From Strongylocentrotus purpuratus (Eukaryota > Echinodermata > Echinoidea > Camarodonta > Strongylocentrotidae), in contig NW_022145609.1 of NCBI RefSeq assembly GCF_000002235.5, positions 8,379,163 to 8,443,162 of the forward strand: a stretch of 64,000 nt of DNA, in the 5' to 3' direction. Under the pieces are notes generated by a model. It ran no database searches. It was given only the letters and a program-made list of their open reading frames with translations, and had not been told where the DNA came from. A program made the translations under genes and the position numbers. Every line of letters begins with the position of its first letter. Within the stretch, counting starts at the first letter, position 1. Shown one piece after another: positions 1 to 13,800 of this stretch.

Positions 1-12
1 ATCGTAATCTAG

Positions 13-3000
13 GTTGACCGTAGCGGAGCATCTTTGGTTCTATGCCCGTCTGAAGGGTGGAACTGCCAATGACGTTGCCATAGAGATGGAACAGATGCTA
101 CAGGATTTGTATCTTCCTCACAAGAGAGACGAATACTCAGCCAACCTTTCAGGTAAGCTTAGACTATAATCTACATTTATGACATATGACATAGTCAAAG
201 CCTTGTAAAGTCCTGCCTCTGTATTAATGTGTTGATAGAGCTGAAAGGGATGAAAGTTAACAAGGAACAGAAGTTTATTGTAAACAATTACACTTGCTTT
301 TCCAATAATGTATGGTCCATCTGTGTATTGTTCAATATTTAAACTGAAAAAATACAGTGATATAATGGAGGCGAAAGTCAATAAAAGTTATATTCTTTGT
401 ATGGAGTACAGGTTCATTGTGGCAAAGAAAAGAAATCCTAGTCTGTAAACTTTCATGGTCCTCAGTAATCATTTAATCATCAACTGCACCAATCCATATG
501 AATATGTTTTTGTCAGACTGCTTTATGATGTGTATATTTTTCCATACTTGACTTGAAATTCAAAGGTCGTGGTTCAATCCTCGATACGGCACTAATGTCC
601 TTTGGCAAGGCATTAATCTTCATTTGCCATACTTGACCCAGGTGAGGTAAATGGGTACCTGGCAGGAATTAATTGCTTGAAATGCTGGAGCGCTGTATAA
701 ACGGCAGCTAGGCTAAAGCCGGGGTAATAATAAATGCGCCTCGGAATAGAATTTGTAGATAGATGGCGCTATAGAAATGCCTATAATTATTGTTATTTGT
801 CAATACTAGGTGGCATGAAGAGAAAGCTGTCTATAGCCATTGCCTTCATGGCTGGCTCCAAGACTGTTATCCTGGATGAACCAACAGCTGGTGTGGATCC
901 ATACGCTAGGAGAGAGATCTGGGACCTCCTCAGTAAATACAAGACAGGTACGGAAAGGAACATTTGGAGATTCAAAGAGAAGAATATACGTGTAGATTGT
1001 GGGGGGGGGGGTCAGACCAGAGATGTGAAGATTATTAGCGATGACAATTGATGATAAATTTGCCGGGTTTATAAATTGGTGATGATTCATATCATAATCT
1101 AATGAAGATGGAGATTGTTGAGACAGTCAAACTTGCTTTAGCGACCACCTGCATAGAAAGACCACCTGTCTGCAGAGACCACATTTCTTGTTTCCCTTGA
1201 AAATGGTTTCTCATTGAAACACGAACTAAAGGAACCTGTACATAAAGACCACCTGCCTATAAAGACCACTTTTCTGTTTCCCTTGGGTGGTCTTTATAGA
1301 CAGGTTACACTGTATAAAGGTGTTACAAGATAACATTCATTGATGAAAGACACATTTACACATAAAGGTTTAAGCATAAGAACAGATGAGAAGATATTCA
1401 AGGAAATACAGACAGTGGTCATGACAATAATGGGAAGTACATGTATTTACAGATAATGTAAGCGGTCTGACATAAATAGTAGAGAAAACAGTCATCCTTT
1501 TTTTTTAAAGAACATTTATAAAGAGATTTAATATTCTTTAGAAAAAGTATATGTAGAGGGTGTGCATGTAACTTATCTTGAGATTAGATGACTTTGTAAT
1601 TCTTTACAAGTAGTATGACTGTTTTTATTCAGTAGTGTTGAATGTTGTAGCTTGTCGACAAACATATACATGTACATATTTGAGATGATTGAAGTGTGTA
1701 GGAGAAAAAAAGATGAAAAGTATGTCATGAAATACATTGAAGTCGTTGTTTAACAATGTTTCCAGTTTCACCAATCTGAGATGCATGGTCCTTCGTGCAA
1801 TCAGTGTCTGTGATATGGTGTAATATTGAAGCCCTAAAAAAAAATGATCATGAAGTGCTTCAAAAAAATAAAATCTTTGAGCCACCCTTTTTACCATATT
1901 CATTTTCCCCAATAGACTGTAGTGTTATTAAAAAAAACTGTTGGGAAAACAGTTTCTGAAATTTCGAATTCCAATTATAAATATCTTGATAATCGAAGAT
2001 GCAATTTGCTTGTAAAAGTCATGGGATTCATTTCTGACCTTAAGGTTTATAATTATAATTGCCGCATGACCTAAATCTAGGATTTTGTTTAGGATCAGAG
2101 GCAAAGTTACCTAATACCTTTAATAAACTTCCATCCCCTCAGGCCGTACCATCATCATGTCTACCCATCACATGGACGAGGCGGACATCTTGGGAGATCG
2201 CATCGCTATCATCGCTAAGGGCAAGCTGAGATGCTGCGGATCATCCCTGTTTCTCAAGAGCCATTTTGGCTCTGGATATTACCTGGTACTCACAAAGCAG
2301 ACTGGTGGATTCGGACACAGTAGGAGCATGGATGAGAAGGATGATGATGTGGCACCGGTAGGTTCTCTTTCTCTTCTTCTTCTCTCCTCCACTGATCTTC
2401 GTCTTTCCTCCGTTGATTTTGACCAGATAAAGTTGAGGAATATTCACGTTACCATAAAATTACTCATATTCGTGTTCGAATAATGAATAGACTTTCAAAT
2501 GAATCTCAAAACATACAAATATCAAGCATACTTTGAACATTCTTATTGTTATTATTTATTTGTTGAATTGTGTTTCGTTTGTTTGTTTGCGTTTCAAATA
2601 GCTACCAGTATCTTAGCCTGTAAAAAAAAAATCCTGTGAAGTAATGTACCAAAACCTGCAGCTGTACCCTCTCAAATTGTAGATGGGAGAATATTTTATG
2701 CATTGTCATCATTTCTGTGAAATCGTCATGAAATAGAATCGTTGGGATGCGATTGTTCTCCAGAATAGTTACTTTGAAGAAAAACAGGATAAAGTGTTTG
2801 GGAGTCAAGCGTACATGTATTTGGAAATGAATAAACTCATTGGTAAAATAGAGTTGTTGGTGTGAGATTGTTCTCCAGAATGGTTACTTTAAAAACACAG
2901 GATAAAGTGTTTGTGAGTCAAGCATGTGTATATTTGGAAATGAATAAACTTATTCTCTATGTTTGACCTTGTGACCTGTAGCTTGATCTAACCTCTGGTG

Positions 3001-4470
3001 ATGGTGATGTGATTCATGCAGAGAAAGCCAGTGAAGCGGGTGATGTACCAGGTAAGGGGATCTACATGTACATGTACATCTAGGACTACTCAAGAAAAAT
3101 TGTCTTTACATGCATATGTCTGCCAGAAAGTCCTGTCTTGGTATATTCCTTCTAGTTCCTAGTCAATGTTACTTTTGGACCTAGGATGAAAACACATTTA
3201 TATAATCAATTTGGAGGGCTCAAAAACATGATTATAGAAGCAACTAAATATAATTGTGAGTCTTTTTTAAATTTGAAGACAAATGCATGCACATTTATCT
3301 TACATGCTATTAAACTTATTATTCAGTTTGTATTGCAACTTCAAAACTTCAGTATTGTCCAAACCTTTAGTTGCAAGAGGTGCGATTTCAACTGAATAGA
3401 TTTCTTTTGAATTTCCTGTTTATCAGACCTGGGGTACTGCAGTGAAGCAGTCATCACAGCCTTCATCAAGAAGTTTGTTCCCAAGGCAACCGTGGCCGAG
3501 AACATCGGCACGGAGATATCCTACCAGCTGCCTCTCACATCGGCTCGCAACCAGCAGCTCTCAAAGATGTTCAGAGAGCTGGAGATGAATATGGATAAAC
3601 TTTACATCAGCAGCTATGGACTCTCAGATACATCATTGGAAGAGGTCAGTTCATTAGAGGTCAAACAGAGCTGGTATCACTCTACACATTTCAATGAGTA
3701 TTGAACATGTTGTAGTTCAGTTATATTACCACTCTTGTTTCTTTATTAGAATTTCTAGAAATTATAACATTTGCATGAAAGTTAGTTGTTTCTTCACGAT
3801 AAGTGGAAAACTCATCTGTTTTGGTAAGCTTTTACTTGCCATGCTTCAGACTTCTTTAGACATATGACATAGCTGGTGCTGATGCAGTACGACAATATTT
3901 TTAAGTAACATCACCAATCAAATGAACCTCTTTGTAATAATAACTATTTCTTATAAAGAACCTTATTAGTTACTATGTCATGCAGTTATCATTTTCATGT
4001 TCTACGACCTTCCATTTTATTTCACATGTATACTGCAATGCATATTGTCGATTTATGAAATCAATTGATCACCTGTTAAGTAATATGTGAATGCTTGTAC
4101 AAGAGCACTCCAACCTATATGCAATGTACTTATTCCAATCACACTGTACATGCATATACATGTACATTTTGCATCTGCATAGTCGGAGCCTTTTGGTACA
4201 GATTGTGTACATGAATATTTCTTAAAGATAATCATAATGAGTTCTTCTTGTAATCTTCCAACCAGGTGTTCTTGGCAGTGACGGAGGATAATGAGATGGT
4301 AGACATGGAGCCAGGAGATACTGACATATCAACGGACGGAGGGAGGTTGCCACGCCCTTTCATGGGGAGGGGCAGTATCAGGAGGAGGCATTACAGGATG
4401 CCATCCGCATCCTCCATCAATCTCAGCATCACGGATGAGCACCAAGGGCTGCTCGCAAATGATGGTGAGT

Positions 4471-4502
<32 letters not shown>

Positions 4503-4560
4503 TTGATGGTGATGATGATGATGGTGGTGGTGAAGATGATGATGTTGATGATGGTGGTGG

Positions 4561-4591
<31 letters not shown>

Positions 4592-4696
4592 AATGGTGGT
4601 GGTGGTGGTGGTGGTGGTGATGATGATGATGATGGTTGTGGTGGTGGTGGTGGTGGTGGTGGTGGTGGTGGTGGTGATGGTGATGATGATGATGAA

Positions 4697-4739
<43 letters not shown>

Positions 4740-7700
4740 GTAATGGTGATGATGGTGATGGTAATGATGGTGATGGTGATGATAATGGTAATGATGGTGA
4801 TGGTGGTGGTGGTGGTGGTGATGATGATGATGATGATGATGATGGTGATGATGGTAATGATGATGAGGATGATGATGGTGGTTGTGGTGGTGATGGTGAT
4901 GATGATCATGATAACGGTGATGACGTTGAAGATGACAGTGATGTTGATCATACATTAGGTAGCTCAAGAGAAGGTGTTATAGAATTGCCTCTGCATCGTC
5001 CATCAAACTCGGCACCAAGGGTGAGAATCATGGACTGTTTGCAAATGATGATAATGGTGATAGTGATGATGATTATTGTGAACAGCTTGTGGATTTTTAT
5101 GTTGATTATGATGATGACAGTAATAATGAAGTTGGAGATGATGTTGGTGGTTAAGATGATTATGATGATGAAAGATGAATTTAACGATACATGTTGGAAG
5201 TATCAGAAGACATTATTATATGATGCCTTCAGCCATAGTCTTATGCCTATACATCAGTCTTATGGGCAAATCTGTACCCATCTTCTTCCAACCTTTATTC
5301 TCAATCAACCAGTGACTGATGCTGTCCACCAAGAAGCAATGGCCCAGCCTGCCCCGCCCCAAGATGCTTCCGGAGATGGAGACGGGGAAGAGGTCGATGG
5401 AGATTCCACTCCCATGGCACAGTTCCAACGTGAACCCATGCAAACTCACAAAGGTATTCAAGCAATGTAGTATTCATCTGGTCTATGTCATCATTCTATT
5501 CAAGGCATTCATTCAGTGTGCTCAAATTAGGGGAATATTTAGTACATTTTCAGAAAGTAATTCACTTGACAGCTTATCAAATGTTTGAATGTAACATTTC
5601 TTGTAATCAAACACAGACCAAATCATTTCGTAAATCATACTTTCCTTTCTACACCTGTAATACATGTACATGTAGAGAGGATCAGAAGGAGGAAATCAGT
5701 GCCTAGAAAAAGAGAGGCAATTATATGGTATGCATCGTATAATAGTTGTTCGACACAGTGATGATGATATTTGCCTTATTGTGAAGCTTCATGTACATGC
5801 ATCTACATATTACAAGTTATAAATAATACCATTTAATATACATGTGTCATCTTTATAGCAGTAGATACTCAACATGCATTGTAGTATTCCAATTTCTTAC
5901 TTTTTCAAAAAGGCTTAATACCATCTGTCCATTGTCGTGTTGTCATTTGTGCCCAATTTCCATTTTTCTGTTGCAAACATTTCATCGCCGAGTACAGCTC
6001 CAGCAGATGTCAGTAGCTCAGAACCTCAAGGAGCAGTTGCTAGCAGCATACCAGCAAGAGTCAAAGGTCACAATAGAAACAAAGGTCACGCCCGCCAGGT
6101 CAGCTTCAGTCAATTGGATGGTAGGTCACAATTATACATCATGCTTTATGTCAATGAAGTCATTTCTACATTTTCTAGCTACTGTATGTTTCATGTACAT
6201 TACAGGGATATAGATGAATAAAATGTACATTGCAGAGCAAAAAGTCTCAAATTTATTTTATTTTGCTCACTTCTACTTTGCCACTGGCCTATTCTTTCTT
6301 TTAGCTGTCACGCTATCCATATATTTTCATACCTGGGAAATCTTATGAACTTTCATTTGAAGTTAACGGTGTGGCTTTCACTTTCATGTTTGTGTTTCTC
6401 CTTCTCTACCAATGTGAGTGTGCAATACTGAGTAGACCAACCCTTGCAGATATAAGATTCTGTAAACTTCATTTATAAAATGTCTATGATATAAGATGTT
6501 CTTCTGTCTCAAATGTTTGCCTACCAAGTCTATACACTATATACTTGTATAGTTCATTTAGTTGTTACCACTGTGCAAGGGTTTGAGGTACAAGGATGTG
6601 ATCTTTAAATTTCAGATCATTAATTATAAACTGCATGTACACATAGATATTTTGAAAGTTTTCAACTTTATTTTGTCCACCGTAGTACAAGCAAGTGTAA
6701 ACAGCTCCCAGACCCCAGATGGTGCAAGTAATGGTACACCAAATGTCATAGGTCAAACAAAGGGCAAAGGTCATGCCCGGCAAGTGAGCTTCAGTCAACA
6801 AGAGGGTAGGCAGTGATGGAGAAATCCTATCAAATATCTGCACCGTCCATCATATTAACATTGCCTGCCGACTAACACGAAATGCACCTTATATGTATGG
6901 ACCTAAACGTGCAAATGTCAAAGATATTAATCAACTACCTATATGAAAAAAAGGCTCATTAGCAAAAGCATGCTGTACATGTATGTATGAAAGAGGGATG
7001 AAATTTGATTGTCTCTGAGGCTGGTCAAGTACCGTAGATATCTGAAACATTGAATAGTGTGCAAATGAGCAACTTTGGTTTGAAATGTACAGTCAAACAG
7101 TCAAACCTTGAATGTACATGTCACTTGATTTTATTCAATGAGATGGAAGGTATGGCTCTGATTTGTTTAATGTTCTGAATTGAATGTTGTTTTTTTTGTA
7201 ATACTACTCAACCATTGTTAATCGTTGCTTTCAGATTGTGCAGATTTTGCTGTTGTCTGTATAATGGATGCTTGTTTACAACCTGTCTCTTTGCATCTCT
7301 TCATTTCTGTTTTTCACCTGTGTGTGTGACTTTTGTGTCAATCATGTTTAAATCATTTACTTTTTGTTATGTTGCTATTGTTTTCAAGTACACTGCATCT
7401 GTTTTGTTTTCATTTATGCTTAACCTCATAGCGTGCCTCTTCACCCTTCACACTGCAAATCTGTTATGCTCTGCTTGCCTGTATGTCCACATATGTGTTA
7501 TTTTTGCTTGTTGATGATCAGCATTAAAGATTAACTTGAGTTCTGGTAAAACAAAAACAAATTCTCACAGAATCCAACGAAACTTACACTGAATGTTCAA
7601 GATTACAAATAAATGACACGTGCCAAACAATTTTGGTAGAAAATGTATAGTGGCTGAGTAATGAGCATAGAAAGAGAAGGAAATCTGGGTAAGTAGGCTG

Positions 7701-10700
7701 ACACCATGTGCATTTGTTTATATTTCACTGGTTCAAACAACCAATCTTCTACAGGATAAACAATCCAGAATAAATCATAGCAATTTTCTCTCTCTCGATA
7801 CGATTCCCATACCAGAGCTCAAGATTAGTTGTCAATTTTAACATTTTTGCTAGCTATTATGAATATGCATTTTGTATTATATGAGTTACTCTTCACTATT
7901 CAAAATGAAATAATTATTCAGATTAAAAAATCATAAATTTACATGCTGTTGGTGGAACACAGATATAAAGCTTGTTTAGATTAATACAATGTTCATGTTT
8001 GTGGAATGCAATGTTATTTTTCATTTTTTGTTATATTGCTGATTCTACATTATGATATGATACTGATGTCATTTATTTATCATTCAAGTCTTAAAACCAA
8101 AGTAAACCGTATGTACTGCACATTCTTATACATGTACATGTAGTATTCCTTATACAATTACAAATTTTCAATATAAAAAATTTATTCGATATTGCCCCTC
8201 AGTAGATGCCCAATATTACAATGCAATCAAGAACATGTTTAGATGTTAGAGCCTGCTACTACTATTTACCACTATTTTTGTTTAATATTTATTCTTATAA
8301 TGTCTTGTTTGCAGCTACCATCCTTGCTCCTCCAGTCCATGCTCAAGAAGTCTTGGATCTGAGCGACAAGAGAGTGACCGGATTCCAGCTGGTCAGACGA
8401 CAGTTTGCTGCCCTCTTTTTCAAGAGATTCCACCATGCTCGACGCAGCAAGAAGGGCTTCCTTGCTCAGGTATACATCATCTGCTGAGAGCCAGAGGGGC
8501 ATTAGCTCATATAACTTTACAGAGACCCTTCTGGCTCTGAAGAAACATTATGCTGTTGATCATTGTCAGCATATCCCACTGTTGCCATCAGTTTATGATT
8601 ATGAAGATGCGACAGATTCCATGACCCTGTTTCTCAGAGATTTATGATTGATAACAATTACAATAGTATTACATGTACATGCAAGTTTTTTTATCAGCCA
8701 AAGCAATTAATGATCTATCTGAATCATAATTGATTGTATTTAATTATGCTTGTAATACGCTATCAGATTTAGAGTTTATCACAATAGCAAAAAAATAATT
8801 ATGGTTACAATTACAGTCAATTGCTTCGGTCTACCCTCATCTTGTTTTATGAGTGTAAGAAAGGCTGTATTTAAGGGAGTTTTAGATGTTTTATAGTATG
8901 AGTACTACAATTCAAATTGCATAAAAGTTGGAGGTTAAAGGTGGCTTCATATGTTAATGAGCGTTCTTGTTAAGGAGTTTTCTTTCCGGTATTCATGAGC
9001 ACATACTTTAATAGAATCCATGCTATACTGTTCAACAAAGCACACATTTTTACAGCTCTCATGAGACAACTTCTGTTTGCTATGAAACTTTTTTTATCAA
9101 TGTACACTTCTCCTCTATCCATCCAGGTGATGCTACCAGTCATCTTTGTCTGTTTCTCCATGCTGTTTGCAACCCTGATACCTCCCATCCAGCAACCATC
9201 AGCCCTTAGGCTTGTTCCCTGGCTCTACGGCTCAGATAACTATGTCTTCTACAGTCAAGATAACATCAATAACTCTATCTCTGCCAAAATGGAGGATGCC
9301 TTGGTCAATGGACCAGGGATAGGTGTGCGATGCATGCCAAACTCTGATATTGGGTGAGTTTTAATTTTAAAGATTATTTTATCAGATGAATTAGGTTCAT
9401 CTAGCTCAGGTCGCCTTCCTCATGGTTAAAAAGGAGGGTATATAATGCTAGAACATTATTAAGTTGGTGAATTTCCAACTCTGATATTGGATGAGTTTTA
9501 TTTCAATAAAATCTTATTAGAAAGAAAGGTATGAGGAAGTAGGGAAAGATAACATTTGTCTGTGTCCAAATCAGATATTGGGTGTGTAACATATCGTCCC
9601 ATTTTTCACGAAGTGACGGTAGTGAGGAAAATCGTCACGCAAATTGTATGCGATTTTCCTCACTACCGTCACTTCGTGTAAATAGGAACGATATGATGAA
9701 TAAATAGAAATGAATTAACCAGTATGATGAAATAAATTTTAGAAAAATAAATTGATGTATTTGCAACTCTAAGATTGCAGCTTGGAAACTTTGAATCTTG
9801 GTTGTCATCATACATGTAGCAGTGCAGATCAACACATATACATATACATATTTGGGTTACAGCAAAGTAGTCATCAAAATAAAATTGCTTTGATTCTGCA
9901 GGTTCAATGCAAATGCCTGTTTTTAATTTTGATGGAAATACATTGTAATTGTTGTATTGAATAAATGCTGAGATATAGTTGTACTATGTAGAGTGTATTA
10001 AGTGTTAGGTATTATTAGTAGTAGTAGTATCATATAAATTTGAATCATCACTTTTTCTTATTTTTTTCTTTGTCTGCAGTTATCCATGTGAGCCTCACAG
10101 AGCGACCGAGTGGGGGAAATCCCCTAAGCCATCCTTCCCAGACTACCTGTACGAGGACTACGAGTCCAGAAATCTCACCTGTACCTGTGATAAAGGCTTC
10201 CAGTCATGCGATGTGGGAGCTGAGGGACCGCCCCCACCAACCAGAAGGGAAGCTACCACAGACTACCTGCAGAACATGACCAGTGTGAATGTCAGCCACT
10301 ATCTGGTCAAGACCATGGAAGATTTCATTCTCAATAGGTAGGTCCAAGTGGTTCAGGATCTTTAATTATTTTATTTTATTATTTATTCGGCACTTTCAAG
10401 AAATATAACAAAAAAAAACAATATATTCATGGTGATTACAAAATTTGAATGACACAAGTTATACAAATACAAAGTTTTGTAGCAATATTCTGAGTGCAAA
10501 AGATGGTGGCCAGGGAAGAAGAGAGCAAACTTAATCATTGTAACCATAATGGTCCCTCCGCCCAACCAACTGATGTACTCAGGCTTAGAAATACAGATAT
10601 TTCAAGAGCAGGTTTACATAATATGGATTAAAAAAACAAGTTCATGTTCCTGTGAAGTAGTAGATCTTTACACTCTCAAAGCTCTGGATTACTTGATCTT

Positions 10701-10762
10701 CTTAAGCAAAATAGTAAGCAGGGGAGAGAATGTTTGCCAATCCAGGGCATATGCTGTGGAAT

Positions 10763-10807
<45 letters not shown>

Positions 10808-13800
10808 AGGGACGAAATAACATATACACCAGCAAACCGTACAAAGTAACTTCCATCTCTTGTTCTCATTATTCTAGGTTTGGTGGGATGAGTTTCATAG
10901 AGGACAACGAGGATGCGCTCATCTCAATCAATCAGAGCAGGCAACTCATCGGAGAATGGATGAGAGGAAATGTTTCTACCGTTCCAGGAGATGGTGATCC
11001 AAATAGGGTGAGTACTCAGCACAGTTTTTATTTCGTTTTAAAGGCATCGTTTAACAATGTTAAATCTGAGATGCATGGCCCTACGTGCTATCAGTGTTTG
11101 TGATATGGTGTACTATTGAAGCCCTAAAAAAAATTGTGTTTCAAAATGATAAGGAAGTTTCTCAAAAAAGTTAAAATCTTTGAGTGACCGGTTGAACCAT
11201 ACACATTTTACCCAATAGACTGCTGTGTTATGAAAACCGTTCGGAAAACGCAAAATTTAATTTTGATTTCCAATCATAAATATCTTGATAATCAGATAGG
11301 CAATCAGCTTGTAAATTCATGGGATTTATGCATGCCCTGAAGGTTTATAATTGGAGCAAGAGCTAAATCAAGGATTATATTTAAGGATCTGAGACATAGT
11401 TACTGGATCCCTTTAAATCAGAAAAAAGGATGTCTGTTTTTGTGTAGATAATAAGAAATGCATTAACAGGGTTTGGTGTAGTGTATGTATTTGTAGTAGT
11501 TGCAATGTACTTTTAGATCGGAAATTTGTTTACTACACACTTCTGAGTTTTATCCAAGGAACTATTTTAATCAAAATGGTGACTCCCATGAGAGAAAGGC
11601 TAGCTAGGAAACTGCAAACTTTGGAGTGATTGTTTTCCATGCTAAGTAATCAAATGAGAGTAATTACAAGATATTTTACTGGCTCACAGCTTTTAATAAG
11701 AATGTTAGCTAACAATTGTTGGGTTTTATTCTCGTTTTTAAAAAAAATTGTAAACATACGTGAGAAAGAGGCTGATAGATTAAAGTGAAGTTTCAGATAG
11801 ACATCTATTTTCATTCAGAACCACAATAGTGCTTTATGTATTTATATTATATGAATGAACTTGTGTCATGGTGATTCACATTCTCTTTGTATTTTATTTC
11901 AGGAGTTCCTCCCATCCTCAGACACAATCCGTGAGGTGTATGAAGTTCTCACCTCCCTTACTACACCATCTAATGTCAAGGTAAACTAATCAAAACCTAT
12001 GCAATGATTATTCTGTATCATAATACTTTTGTTGAGGTGTAGACCAATTCCTCAACAGGCTACATGTATGAGAACTTTATGGCCGTTTTCTTGAGAAAAG
12101 TGATGTGTACAAGTAAGCATAACTGTTCAATACAAGTTGGAAGTCATTTCTATTGTTTTTGTAATTGTACATCATGTTATCAAAGCTATATTTTATAAGG
12201 GATTATATATTTCCTTCTTTGTAGGGTTTTTATTTTGAATAATTAGATAGTTCAACACAAACTGTTTCAGCCACAGCTAAGTGTTTGGATTATAGGTTAT
12301 ATGTAAACCAGAACTTCTACAGAAAGAACCTGTATTGTTGGATGTTTTATTGAAAATATGCAATCTACAATGGACATGTCCGTCTCATTTAGAAGGTCCT
12401 TTAATTCTTCAATTTTCAAATACTCCCTCTCTCATCTTCTTATCTTTAGGTTTGGTGGGATAACAACGGATGGCATGCACTGCCCATCTACATGAACGTG
12501 ATGAACAACCTGCTCCTGAGGGCCCATATAGATTCAGATAACAGCAGTCAGTACCACGGTATCACTGTCACCAACCATCCTATCAACTTCACGAGCTCTC
12601 AGATTGATGATGAGATCAGGTAGGTTCACCAATGTGGAATCAAAACTGCTCTAGAGAAAAGTTGAAATGTACATGTGTAATTATAATAATATGTCTCGTT
12701 TACCCAGGGTAGCCTCATCAGTATTAATACTGTTCTCCCTGAGGACCCTGCAATTATATTATTACCCAGGGTTTAGCCGAGCTACCATGAAAGGCGCTCA
12801 AGCCATAAAGGAATTTCTTCCTACCGAGTACCCATTAAACGCACCTGGGTGGAGTGTGGCAAATTTAGTTTAATATCTTGCCAAAAGACATCTGTGCCAA
12901 ACAAAACAGAAAATCTGTCATCCATTTAAGATAATATATCTAATTACCAACACTTTTTTCTCTAATCCAAATCTGCAGGTCCAAATCATCAGTCAATTTG
13001 GCGGTGGCCATGTTTGTCATGTTTGCGCTAGCCTTTGTTCCTGCCAGCTTTGTAGTATTCCTGATCAGCGAGCGTACCTCCAAAGCCAAACATCTTCAGA
13101 TGGTCAGCGGCATCAATCCCACAGTCTACTGGATAAGCAACTTCTGCTGGGATATGGTAAGCACTAGTATCATGAAATTTTAGGCTTCCTGGGAGAGATT
13201 TCAATTGTTGTAAAGAAATTGTTTGGCTTGCACCCAGTAGATAAAGATCACATGCTCCCTTTTGTAATTGAAAACAAGTCAGAAAAAATCTTGGAACCAG
13301 CGGTAACCATTTTGTATCTGTTCGACCCTTTATTCTGCTAATAATTTTTTGTTGTTATGTGGCGCAAATATTTTGAAATGATTTTTGTGAAAATACTAGC
13401 AGATTTCTTGTCTCTGACAGATTAGGTTATAACTGCTGACAGAACTACAGTGTATAGCATAATTTGAGAAGACTGTACGGGCGTGTAAAACTGCAAAAAC
13501 TTACAAAGTGCCTTTGCTCTTTTAGTTTTCAGTATCCGTTTGTTCTGGATCTGCCTGGCCCTCCCTCCTTATCTATCTATCTACATGTATCTATCTGCAT
13601 GTATCTATATCCATATTTTATCCTATCTTTTTCTTTCTCTCTCCACGCTAGTACATTGTACTTTTAAATGGCATACTGTATATACCATTCTGGCAGTTTC
13701 CATTATTTTTGTTTTCTCTATTTAAATTTCAAGACCTAAACCAGAGAAAGAAGTGTAAATGTCTTTCTTGACCTATCAATTCTACCTTGAAAGGAATTCT

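Larger units (their letters stand above)
13..3644 (+). other. ABCA NBD1 exons (1-5)
   Basis: These exons encode the second half of nucleotide-binding domain 1, which hydrolyses ATP at the cytoplasmic face. It opens with [15 protein letters not shown]. The signature [10 protein letters not shown] is split by intron 1, inside the first glycine codon. Next come Walker [13 protein letters not shown] in exon 2 and the switch-histidine segment [14 protein letters not shown] in exon 3. Exon 3 ends with [18 protein letters not shown], which matches the ABCA1 region after NBD1. Exon 4 (70 bases) is a short acidic insert. Exon 5 carries the regulatory domain, ending [13 protein letters not shown], nearly as in ABCA1. 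All catalytic residues visible here are intact. Walker A and the Q-loop lie upstream of the window. Confidence 0.92.
4266..6805 (+). other. ABCA cytoplasmic linker exons (6-9)
   Basis: Four exons (4266-4464, 5313-5453, 5998-6120, 6686-6805) join regulatory domain 1 to membrane domain 2. The sequence is polar and probably disordered. Exon 6 starts [18 protein letters not shown], equivalent to the ABCA1 segment IFLKVAEE. Exon 7 is acidic and proline-rich ([18 protein letters not shown]). Exons 7, 8 and 9 all begin and end in phase 1, so each could be skipped without breaking the frame. Exons 8 and 9 are tandem homologues sharing [10 protein letters not shown]. Exon 8 has a second possible acceptor at 5992 that opens a different frame; I chose 5998 because it keeps the shared motif. 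Exon 9 could start at 6686 or 6692, both in frame. The basic R-x-x-S sites suggest kinase control (inference). Confidence 0.8.

Noticed and set aside
4266..4967. Reading frames of poly-Met/Val (plus) and poly-His or Ile/Thr (minus)
   Set aside because: They are the trinucleotide repeat read in several frames; only 4266-4464 is exon.
4966..5050. Exon 6 copy as a functional cassette exon
   Set aside because: Its donor is GT to AT and no upstream acceptor restores the required phase in the homologous frame.
5992..6120. Exon 8 read in another open frame from an acceptor at 5992 ([15 protein letters not shown])
   Set aside because: The frame would not end in the phase needed for exon 9 and would destroy the motif shared between exons 8 and 9.
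7215..7514. 99-residue Cys/Phe-rich frame
   Set aside because: TG/TT-rich intron sequence of ABCA; no splice context or homology.
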